The translations under genes were made by a program, and so were the position numbers. Positions 28,124 to 35,235 of a stretch of 64,000 nt of DNA are shown one piece after another. The stretch is from Thiobacillus sp. (GTDB lineage: Bacteria; Pseudomonadota; Gammaproteobacteria; Burkholderiales; Thiobacillaceae). Below the pieces are notes generated by a model, which was not told the origin of the DNA, did no database searches, and saw only the letters and a list, made by a program, of their open reading frames with translations. The stretch covers positions 22,483 through 86,482 of the forward strand of contig JAIBFA010000065.1 of NCBI GenBank assembly GCA_019459325.1, given 5' to 3'. The first letter of the stretch is position 1; every line of letters begins with the position of its first letter.

Positions 28124-29575
28124 ATGGAAATCTACTGGCTGCTCGGCATTCCGTTGACAGGGGGCGTGTTCCTGGCGCTCTGGGGCTGCAGAAAGCACGC
28201 GCCGGAAATCAATGCGCTGTTCAGCCTGGCCACGCTGCTGGCCGCCGCGTGGCTGACCCACCGCATCATCGACCAGGGGCCGATGATGGTGGGTGCCGGT
28301 TGGTTCTTCATCGACTCGTTCAACGTCTTCCTGGTCGCGCTGACTGCCTTCGTCGCCTTCACCACGGCGCTGTTCTCGCGCCCCTACATGCGCATCGAGG
28401 CGGAGCACGGCAAGCTCAACGCCCAGCGCCTGCGGCTCTATCACAGCAGCTACCAGATTTTCATCGGCGCCATGCTGCTGGCGCTGACCACCAACAACAT
28501 GGGCATCCTGTGGGTGGCGATGGAAGCGGCGACGCTCGCCACCGTGCTGCTGGTTTCGCTATATCGCACCCCGGCCTCGCTGGAAGCTGCGTGGAAGTAT
28601 TTCATCCTGTGCGGCGTCGGCATCGCGCTGGCGCTGTTCGGCACCATCCTGCTCTACTTCGCGGCGGAGAAAATTCTCGGCTCGGGCGGCACCGCCTTGC
28701 TGTGGACGCATCTCAACGGCGTCAAGGCACAGCTGGAGCCGACGGTGCTGTCCCTGGCCTTCGTCTTCCTGCTGGTCGGCTACGGCACGAAAGTGGGCCT
28801 GGCGCCGCTGCACAGCTGGTTGCCGGACGCCCACGCCGAAGGCCCGACGCCGGTGTCCGCCGTGCTGTCGGGCCTGCTGCTCAACGTCGCGCTGTACGCG
28901 GTGATGCGCTCCAAGGTGCTGGTCGACGGCGCGCTCGGCAACGACCTGGCGGGCAACCTGATGATGGGCTTCGGCCTCTTCTCGGTGGTGCTGGCCGCCT
29001 TCCTGATCAAGCGCCAGACCGATGTGAAGCGCATGTTCGCCTACTCGTCGATCGAGCACATGGGCCTCATCACTTTCGCCTTCGGTATGGGCGGCGCGGT
29101 GGCGAACTTCGCGGCGCTGCTGCACATGACCATGCACTCGCTGACCAAGTCCGCCATCTTCTTCGCCGTCGGCCACGCCACGCAGAAAGCCGGCACCCAG
29201 CTGATGGCCGACATCCGCGGGCTGATCCAGACCAACCCCACCATCGGCTGGGGGCTGATGCTAGGCACCGTCGCCATCCTCGGCGTGCCGCCCTTCGGCG
29301 TGTTCGCCAGCGAATTCCTCATCATCACCACCGCCATGCACGAGCATCCCTGGGCCACGCCTTTCCTGCTGCTGGCGCTGGGCGTGGCCTTCGCCTCGAT
29401 CTTCGGCAAGGTGCAGCCGATGGTGTTCGGCGAAACCGAATTGCCGAAGCTGCCTTACCAGCCCGCGCTGGCGCCGGTGTTCCTGCACCTGGGACTAGTG
29501 CTGATGCTGGGCCTGTTCATCCCGCCCTACCTCGCCGACTGGTACCGGCAGGCCGCGCAACTTCTGGGAGGCTGA
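28124..29575 (+). CDS. hyfF: HyfF/NuoN-like proton-translocating subunit
   Basis: 483 residues, about 13-14 membrane helices. Second antiporter-like subunit. WVAMEAATLATVLLVSLY supplies the conserved Glu, YGTKVGLAPLHSWLPDAHAEGPTPVSA the central motif and HSLTKSAIFFAVGHA a channel Lys. With HyfB it gives the complex two potential ion channels. One-base gap to hyfE, and hyfG starts immediately after. Confidence 0.9.
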   Translation: MEIYWLLGIPLTGGVFLALWGCRKHAPEINALFSLATLLAAAWLTHRIIDQGPMMVGAGWFFIDSFNVFLVALTAFVAFTTALFSRPYMRIEAEHGKLNAQRLRLYHSSYQIFIGAMLLALTTNNMGILWVAMEAATLATVLLVSLYRTPASLEAAWKYFILCGVGIALALFGTILLYFAAEKILGSGGTALLWTHLNGVKAQLEPTVLSLAFVFLLVGYGTKVGLAPLHSWLPDAHAEGPTPVSAVLSGLLLNVALYAVMRSKVLVDGALGNDLAGNLMMGFGLFSVVLAAFLIKRQTDVKRMFAYSSIEHMGLITFAFGMGGAVANFAALLHMTMHSLTKSAIFFAVGHATQKAGTQLMADIRGLIQTNPTIGWGLMLGTVAILGVPPFGVFASEFLIITTAMHEHPWATPFLLLALGVAFASIFGKVQPMVFGETELPKLPYQPALAPVFLHLGLVLMLGLFIPPYLADWYRQAAQLLGG

Positions 29576-29576
29576 C

Positions 29577-31118
29577 ATGCAAATCGGCGAACACGACTGG
29601 CACCTCGATCCGTTCGGCAGGCACATCTGGCGCGGCCGCATGGAGGCCGGCCAGCTGCTCGCGCTGGCCCGTGCAGTCAAGGAGGAAGGCGGACAGCTCG
29701 TCGCCCTGTGGGGCTCGGACGACCGTCATCTGGATGGCGGCTTCGCCATTCATGCGGCCTTCCTCACCGGCGCCGGGCTCGCCTGGGCGAGCAGCGCCCT
29801 GCCGGCGGAGGCGCCGGCCTACCCCGACCTCGCGCACATCTTCCCGCAGGCCGACCGCATGCAGCGTGCGACTTTCGACCTGCTCGGCATCACCGCCAGC
29901 GAAGCGGTGGACGAGCGCAAATGGCTGCGCCACGGCGCCTGGCCGGCGAACGTTTTCCCGCTGCGCCGCGACTTCGATCCGAGTCTGCCGCCCATCCACG
30001 ACACCGACGCCTACCCCTTCATCCGTGTCGAGGGCGACGGCGTGCACGAGATTCCGGTCGGCCCGATCCACGCCGGCACCATCGAGCCGGGGCATTTCCG
30101 CTTCTCCATCATCGGCGAGCGCATCCTCCGGCTGGAACAGCGCCTCGGCTACACCCACAAGGGCACGGAAAAACGCTTCGAGGGCATGGACCTCGCGACC
30201 GGCGCCAAGCTGGCCGGACGCGTCTCCGGCGATTCGCACAGCGCCTATGCCTGGGCCTACTGCATGGCGGTCGAGAGCGCCACTGCCAGCGCAGTGCCCG
30301 AGCGCGCCGTGTGGCTGCGCGCGCTGTTCCTGGAAATCGAGCGCATCGCCAACCATCTGGGCGACCTCGGCTACCTCGGCAACGACGTCGCGCTCGGCTT
30401 CGGCTTCATGCAGTTCTGGCGGCTGAAGGAGGACTGGTTGCGGCTCAGCGCGAAACTGTTCGGCCACCGCTACCTGTTCGACTGCATCGTGCCGGGCGGC
30501 GTGGCGAAGGACATCGACGACGGCGGCCGCGCGGAACTGGCCGCCGAGGCCGACCGCATCGAGGCGGAAGTGCGTTCGCTCAAGGCCATCTACGACGATC
30601 ACGCCACGCTGCAGGATCGTTTCGCCAACACCGGCATCGTGAAACCCGACCTGGCGGCGCGGCTCGGCCTCACGGGTCTCGCCGGACGCGCCAGCGCGCA
30701 GGCCTGGGACGCCCGCGCCCAGTTCCCGCAGGCGCCCTACGACCAGCTCGACGTCAGCATGGCCACGCAGCGGCGCGGCGACGTGTTGGCGCGCGCCGAA
30801 GTGCGCTTCGCCGAAGTCACCGAATCGCTGCGCTTGATCCGCGCGCTGCTCACGCGCCTGCCGGCGGGCGAGCTGCACGCGCCGCTCGCTCCGGTTGCGG
30901 CAGTGTGCGAAGGCGTCGGCTGGGTGGAAGGCTGGCGCGGCGAAGTGGTGGTAGCGGTGAGGATCGGCGCGGACGGCCGGCTCGACCGCGTGCACCCGCA
31001 CGACCCGTCGTGGCAGAACTGGCCGCTGCTGGAAATCGGCGTGCTCGGCAACATCGTTCCCGACTTCCCGCTCATCAACAAATCGTTCAACCTCTCCTAC
31101 AGCGGACAGGATTTATAA
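29577..31118 (+). CDS. hyfG: HyfG-like large subunit lacking all NiFe-ligand cysteines
   Basis: 513 residues: an N-terminal NuoC-like domain (about 1-140) fused to a NuoD/hydrogenase-large-subunit-like domain. In group 4 hydrogenases the first metal motif is RxCGxC; here residues 215-220 are RVSGDS, with Ser at both Cys positions. The C-terminal DPCxxC motif is replaced by VPDFPLINKSFNLSYSG at the extreme end. No C-terminal extension for protease maturation is present, and no hyp genes are nearby. The protein therefore resembles complex I subunit NuoCD in having no NiFe centre. It would contact HyfI and the membrane arm. Calling it hydrogenase would be wrong. Confidence 0.9.
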   Translation: MQIGEHDWHLDPFGRHIWRGRMEAGQLLALARAVKEEGGQLVALWGSDDRHLDGGFAIHAAFLTGAGLAWASSALPAEAPAYPDLAHIFPQADRMQRATFDLLGITASEAVDERKWLRHGAWPANVFPLRRDFDPSLPPIHDTDAYPFIRVEGDGVHEIPVGPIHAGTIEPGHFRFSIIGERILRLEQRLGYTHKGTEKRFEGMDLATGAKLAGRVSGDSHSAYAWAYCMAVESATASAVPERAVWLRALFLEIERIANHLGDLGYLGNDVALGFGFMQFWRLKEDWLRLSAKLFGHRYLFDCIVPGGVAKDIDDGGRAELAAEADRIEAEVRSLKAIYDDHATLQDRFANTGIVKPDLAARLGLTGLAGRASAQAWDARAQFPQAPYDQLDVSMATQRRGDVLARAEVRFAEVTESLRLIRALLTRLPAGELHAPLAPVAAVCEGVGWVEGWRGEVVVAVRIGADGRLDRVHPHDPSWQNWPLLEIGVLGNIVPDFPLINKSFNLSYSGQDL

Positions 31119-31649
31119 ATGGCGACGCACCTGATCCTGCAGAAGATATTCAAGACCGGCTTCGTCTCCGAGCCGGCGCCCGAAGCCGACCTCGCATTGC
31201 GCACGCGCGAGCAGGAACTGCATGCGGACATCCTCAGGGTGTTCGGCCAGTCGGTGGCGATCCGCCACGTCGACGCCGGCTCCTGCAACGGCTGCGAACT
31301 GGAAATCCACGCGATCAACGGGCCGCACTACAACATCGAGGGCATGGGGGTGAAGTTCGTGGCGAGCCCGCGCCATGCCGACGTGCTGCTGGTAACCGGC
31401 CCGGTCTCGCGCAATCTGGAAGTCGCATTGAAGCGCGCGTTTGAAGCCACCCCGGAACCCAAGTGGGTGATCGCCATGGGCGACTGCGGCTGCACGGGGG
31501 GGATGTTCGGCGAGAGCTACGCCTCGTGCGGAAAAGTCTCCAACGTCATCCCGGTCGATGTGGAAGTGCCCGGCTGCCCACCCACGCCGATTGCCCTGCT
31601 GCAAGGCATCCTTGCCGCCGTCAGCAAGGGCAGGAACACGGCGGCTTAG
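31119..31649 (+). CDS. hyfI: HyfI/NuoB-like FeS small subunit
   Basis: 176 residues. Contains the ligands for one 4Fe-4S cluster: Cys56 and Cys59 (GSCNGCE), Cys123 or 125 (GDCGC) and Cys153 (PGCPP), as in the proximal cluster of NiFe hydrogenases and N2 of complex I. So electron handling is retained although the partner has no NiFe site. Its start abuts the hyfG stop. Last gene of the operon. No HyfH/NuoI or HyfA ferredoxin-like subunit follows, so the electron donor is not encoded here. Confidence 0.9.
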   Translation: MATHLILQKIFKTGFVSEPAPEADLALRTREQELHADILRVFGQSVAIRHVDAGSCNGCELEIHAINGPHYNIEGMGVKFVASPRHADVLLVTGPVSRNLEVALKRAFEATPEPKWVIAMGDCGCTGGMFGESYASCGKVSNVIPVDVEVPGCPPTPIALLQGILAAVSKGRNTAA

Positions 31650-31690
31650 GCGGCTCCCAGCCCCTGACGTGCCCGACCGGGCGCCGGGTC

Positions 31691-31948
31691 TTATGCCTTG
31701 GGTTTTCTGCCGGGGCTGGCGGTCGGGATATAGCCCGCTATCCGGTACAACATCCCTTCGATTTTCTGGCCCTTGATGAATCGCGTCGAGTGACACGCGA
31801 TGATGTCCCCGCGTTTCGACAATTCGGACAGATACAGTCGCACGTCGGCCAGCGGAATCCGGGTCGCTGCAGCGATGTCGGAGTCGAGCTGCTCACCCCG
31901 ATCTTTCAGGTATTGATGGATTTTCTGCATGTCTTTGGCACCTGGCAT
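31691..31948 (-). CDS. Small winged-helix DNA-binding-like protein
   Basis: 85 residues, convergent with hyfI. The segment IHQYLKDRGEQLDSDIAAATRIPLADVRLYLSELSKRGDIIACHSTRF has the order helix, helix-turn-helix and wing of small winged-helix regulators. The start is at 31948 or, giving MQKIHQYL, at 31930. No ligand domain. It may regulate neighbouring genes, but nothing in the sequence shows which. Confidence 0.6.
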   Translation of the reverse strand: MPGAKDMQKIHQYLKDRGEQLDSDIAAATRIPLADVRLYLSELSKRGDIIACHSTRFIKGQKIEGMLYRIAGYIPTASPGRKPKA

Positions 31949-31966
31949 ATTGGAATGGTAAGGCTT

Positions 31967-32857
31967 TTAGCGGCCGGAAGCCTTGGCCCAATGCAATTCA
32001 GCCCCCTCGCGCAGACTGCGCACGAGCGCTGAAAAGTCGAGCGGGAACTGATCCGCGAGCGCCCTCGCCCGTTCTTCCAGCTGTTCCCAATCGAGGGAAT
32101 AGCCGGCTTCGGCAAAAGCAAAGGCAATGTGGTTGTCGCCCCCGGAGACCGTCCCCACATGCACGCGCCCCTCGAAGGCTTCGTTCAGCAAGGTCAGGTG
32201 GCGGCGCCAGTGTTTTCGCGACCCGGCGAAGTTGGCGACGAGCAGGCCGCCCGCCCGCAGTCGGCGGCGCGCCGCCCGGTAGAAGCTGCGATTGAGAAAA
32301 GCCGGGGCGATGCCTTTGGCGTCGAAGCCATCCAGCAGCAGAACGTCGGCATCGCCCTCGGCGGCGGGCAGATACTCGGCTGCATCGGCCTCGATGATCG
32401 CCAGGCGGGGGTCGTCGGGAACGCCGAACGCCCCGCGCAGGGCGATGACATCGGGATTCACCTCGACGACGGTCAGCTGGGCACGCGGCAGATGGCGGTG
32501 GCAGAACTTGGCCAGCGAACCGCCACCCAGCCCGACCATCAGCACCTGGCCGGGGTCCGGCACGAACAACAGAAAGGCCATCATCTTGCGGGTGTAGGCA
32601 AACTCGAGGTCGAAGGGCGCGTCGAGGCGCATCGAACTCTGGATGTACCCCAGGCTGAAATAAAGTCGCCGCGTCCAGTCGTCCTCGACGATGAAGGGCT
32701 TGCCGTAGCAACCGGCCGTGATCTGGGCACACAACTCATCCGGGTCGCACGGCTCCGATTCGAGCAGGAGCAGGCTGCCGCGTTCGCCCAGATCGTTTAA
32801 AACCTTACCGGACAGTTTCAGCAGCGGGGTGTTCGGGGCCATGGCCTTAGTGCTCAT
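31967..32857 (-). CDS. Spermidine-synthase-like protein (SpeE fold)
   Basis: 296 residues with a Rossmann-type aminopropyltransferase/methyltransferase fold: VLMVGLGGGSLAKFCHRHLP is the nucleotide-binding loop, VVEVNPDVI the acidic residue after strand 2, and DVLLLDGFDAKGI the active-site strand. SpeE enzymes have GGGxG followed by a Glu; here the loop lacks the typical DGG motif of true spermidine synthases, so the substrate is uncertain. It lies 18 bp upstream of the small winged-helix gene on the same strand. Confidence 0.75.
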   Translation of the reverse strand: MSTKAMAPNTPLLKLSGKVLNDLGERGSLLLLESEPCDPDELCAQITAGCYGKPFIVEDDWTRRLYFSLGYIQSSMRLDAPFDLEFAYTRKMMAFLLFVPDPGQVLMVGLGGGSLAKFCHRHLPRAQLTVVEVNPDVIALRGAFGVPDDPRLAIIEADAAEYLPAAEGDADVLLLDGFDAKGIAPAFLNRSFYRAARRRLRAGGLLVANFAGSRKHWRRHLTLLNEAFEGRVHVGTVSGGDNHIAFAFAEAGYSLDWEQLEERARALADQFPLDFSALVRSLREGAELHWAKASGR

Positions 32858-33080
32858 CGGTCTCTCTCGATTGCCTCCGCTGTGTCATCGGATTGCAGCT
32901 GGGGGAAGCCACGCTGCGGCCTCCCCGTAAAACCGCCCCGCAGTGACAGCAGCCGGATTCAGTGCCTGCGATTAAGGGTAGGCGAAGATTGATCTTTTCA
33001 ACAATCACGCATATTACATGGTACTTGAATGGCAATCTAGTTATCATTGCATACACATCGCATGCACATACCGACCTCCC

Positions 33081-33287
33081 ATGGAAACCCGCACCGCCAG
33101 ACTGACGCTCCTGATCGATCCGAGAAAAAAACAGTTCTTCGAGGAGATCTGTGCCCAGCAAGACCTCACCTCGTCACAAGTGGTGCGCAGGCTGATCCAC
33201 CAGTACATCCTCGAACACGCGGGAACGCGCGAGTTGCCCGAATGGCTCACGGATCCTGCCGCCAAGGCCGGGCTCAAGTCGCAGTGA
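33081..33287 (+). CDS. Ribbon-helix-helix-like small protein
   Basis: 68 residues starting METRTARLTLLIDPRKKQFFEEIC, with the pattern of a CopG/Arc-type beta strand followed by two helices (SSQVVRRLIHQYILEH). Likely a DNA-binding regulator of its own or nearby genes. No toxin gene is adjacent. Start at ATG 33081 chosen because the strand should lie at the N-terminus; an in-frame upstream start at 33018 adds 21 residues without support. Confidence 0.6.
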   Translation: METRTARLTLLIDPRKKQFFEEICAQQDLTSSQVVRRLIHQYILEHAGTRELPEWLTDPAAKAGLKSQ

Positions 33288-33324
33288 AGATCGCATTCGC
33301 CAAACGATCAAAGCAGAAAGCCCA

Positions 33325-33678
33325 ATGAGCCCCAACAGCCAGACCCTGCGCTTTATTCGGCGGCACATCCCGGCCTTCGAATGCGAACCCGGATGCCATG
33401 ACTGCTGCGGGCCGGTCACCGCATCGAGTGAGGAAATGGCCAGGCTCCCGCTCAAAAGCGACGCCGAGCACGCGGCGGCGCTCGACCAATTAAGCTGTCC
33501 GCATCTGGGCGAGCAGGGCTGCCAGGTGTATGCGGAACGCCCGCTCATCTGCCGCCTGTTCGGCACGACGCCGCGGCTTGCCTGCCCGAATGGCAAGCGG
33601 CCCGTTGCGATGATCGATCCGCACATCGAGCGGCAGATCACCCGCTATTTCGAGACGACGCGCCATGTGCTGGTGTAG
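33325..33678 (+). CDS. YkgJ-family cysteine cluster protein
   Basis: 117 residues with the Cys pattern of the YkgJ (zinc/iron-chelating) family: CEPGCHDCCG, CPHLGEQGC and RPLICRLFG. These cysteines are thought to bind a metal ion or cluster; the cellular role is not known. Starts at ATG 33325, 37 bp after the ribbon-helix-helix gene, and precedes the DUF167 gene by 15 bp, so the three may be co-transcribed. Confidence 0.8.
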   Translation: MSPNSQTLRFIRRHIPAFECEPGCHDCCGPVTASSEEMARLPLKSDAEHAAALDQLSCPHLGEQGCQVYAERPLICRLFGTTPRLACPNGKRPVAMIDPHIERQITRYFETTRHVLV

Positions 33679-33693
33679 CCGCCGGCCCGCGCA

Positions 33694-33996
33694 GTGAGCA
33701 AGCAGCCTTTTTATTTCTGGGAAGGCGAGACGCTGGTGCTCAATGTCCTTGGCAAGCCCAGCTCAAAGCAGGACGCCATCGGCAAACCCAAGGGCCATCA
33801 GCTCAAGATCAGCGTCACCGCCGCCCCTGTCGCAGGCCGGGCAACCGATCACATGGTGCGGTTTCTGGCGGGGGAATTCGGCGTGGCCACGAGCGACATC
33901 GAGGTCGTGTTCGGCCGCATGAACGTGAACAAGCAGCTGCGAATCAAGTCGCCCAAGCGCCTGCCGGCGGTCTTTGCGCAGCAGGCACTGATCTGA
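33694..33996 (+). CDS. DUF167 (YggU-like) protein
   Basis: 100 residues from a GTG at 33694. The conserved DUF167 core is visible: KPSSKQDAIG, VTAAPVAGRATDHMVRFLAGEFGV and VVFGRMNVNKQLRI. A small alpha/beta protein of unknown function found in most proteobacteria. Convergent with the CsoSCA-like gene. Confidence 0.85.
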   Translation: MSKQPFYFWEGETLVLNVLGKPSSKQDAIGKPKGHQLKISVTAAPVAGRATDHMVRFLAGEFGVATSDIEVVFGRMNVNKQLRIKSPKRLPAVFAQQALI

Positions 33997-34036
33997 CGGC
34001 TGGGTTCCGCGCGCTCCCTCGGCCTGCCCAGGCTAC

Positions 34037-35092
34037 TCAAACGCCATTGAGCAATTCCAGATTCCGGCTGCCCCAGTTCAGCACGGCGGTCCGGCGGTGC
34101 ATTTTTTCGGCCAGCTGCGGAAACTCGCGCGTGATGACGTCGGCGGAGAAATCGGACAGGAAACGCGACTTGAGTTCGGCGCGCGCGCGGTCGACGCCGA
34201 TTTCGGCATAGGGCACCGACGCCAGCAGCAGGAAACCGTCGTCGGGAATCCGCCCGGCCGCCATGTTGTTCTGCAGGATGCCGGCGGCCTTGCGCACCGG
34301 GTCGACCAGGTCGGGGCTGTAGGGCCCGATGATGAGCGCCTGGTTGGGCATGTGCAGCCAGTCGAAGCCGCGGCCCAGGCAGATCACCCATTCGCGGTGC
34401 TCGATGTCGAGCTCGCGCGCGGCCCGTCGCACCTCGGCAACATGGCGGATGTTGCCCTGCACCAGCGGCAGCAGGTCGGCGCGCATCTGCTCCGGCATGT
34501 CCGGGAACAGGCTCTGCAGGCGCGCGGGCAGGGTCTCGATTTCCGTCACGCTCGACGCGTCGAGCATCTCGCCGTTCTGTCCGTGCAGGATCAGCGCGTC
34601 CTCGTCCGTCTCGAATCCGCACACCAGTGGGTAGACGGTCTGATGGCTGGCGCCGAACACCTGCTCGACCTGGCGGCGAATGGCGAAGGTATGCGCGCGC
34701 GCCGCCTCGGTGTCGAAATCGAATCCTGCGCAGCCGCGCTGCGGATCGCCTTTTGAAAAATGATAGGTCGAGGTCATCAGCGCGCGCCGGCCCGCGCCCA
34801 CGACCGACATCACATAGTCCGTCAGTACCTCGCCCAGATGCGGCCAGCCCAGATCGAAACGCCCGCCGAGGTTGCGGAAGGGCTGGATGATGCCCATGGG
34901 CGTTTCGGTCGCCAGCGGGATATTGATGCGGCCGTCCATGCATTTCAGCACGCCGATCGCGGTGGGATGCTCGGCGAGATAACGCTTGCGGGCCAGCCAG
35001 GTATCCGGGCTGGCGAAGGCGTCGCCGTGTTTTTTCGCGTGGGCGAACAGCCAGTCGATCCGCGTTTCGATGGATTGGGCGTAAAGATTCAT
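34037..35092 (-). CDS. CsoSCA-like carbonic anhydrase outside a carboxysome operon
   Basis: 351 residues. Residues 51-55 are CMDGR, matching the Cys-x-Asp-x-Arg catalytic motif of beta-type carbonic anhydrases. Residues 109-123 read TYHFSKGDPQRGCAG, closely resembling the carboxysome shell CA region (YHFS, Asp-Pro, GCA), which supplies the His (111) and second Cys (121) zinc ligands. It would hydrate CO2 or dehydrate bicarbonate. It is shorter than CsoSCA and no shell protein is encoded nearby. It lies on the same strand just after cbbO, separated by a palindromic repeat, so it could be the last gene of cbbLSQO. The family link is from memory of motifs. Confidence 0.7.
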   Translation of the reverse strand: MNLYAQSIETRIDWLFAHAKKHGDAFASPDTWLARKRYLAEHPTAIGVLKCMDGRINIPLATETPMGIIQPFRNLGGRFDLGWPHLGEVLTDYVMSVVGAGRRALMTSTYHFSKGDPQRGCAGFDFDTEAARAHTFAIRRQVEQVFGASHQTVYPLVCGFETDEDALILHGQNGEMLDASSVTEIETLPARLQSLFPDMPEQMRADLLPLVQGNIRHVAEVRRAARELDIEHREWVICLGRGFDWLHMPNQALIIGPYSPDLVDPVRKAAGILQNNMAAGRIPDDGFLLLASVPYAEIGVDRARAELKSRFLSDFSADVITREFPQLAEKMHRRTAVLNWGSRNLELLNGV

Positions 35093-35128
35093 CGGATGAT
35101 CCTAAGCGCGCCGAGCGGTCAGTCGTTT

Positions 35129-35208
35129 GTCATTGCGAGCGCAGCGCGGCAATCCAGCGCATCGATCAATGCAGACATTCTGGATTGCTTCGCTGCGCTC
35201 GCAATGAC
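35129..35208. repeat. Palindromic MITE-like repeat (copy 1)
   Basis: Two 28-bp arms in inverted orientation, 35129-35156 and 35181-35208, matching at 26 of 28 positions and beginning GTCATTGCGAGCGCAGCG. The arm type (TCATTGCGAG...GCAATCC) is a widespread bacterial interspersed repeat. A related copy is at 62641-62745 beside cbbO2. The transcript would form a long hairpin between cbbO and the CsoSCA-like gene. Confidence 0.8.
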
Positions 35209-35235
35209 GGATTAAACGGATTGATCAGCGTCCCC

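Noticed and set aside
24505..31649. Hydrogenase-4 or formate hydrogenlyase
   Set aside because: The large subunit lacks all four NiFe cysteines, and no formate dehydrogenase, ferredoxin-like subunit or maturation genes are present.
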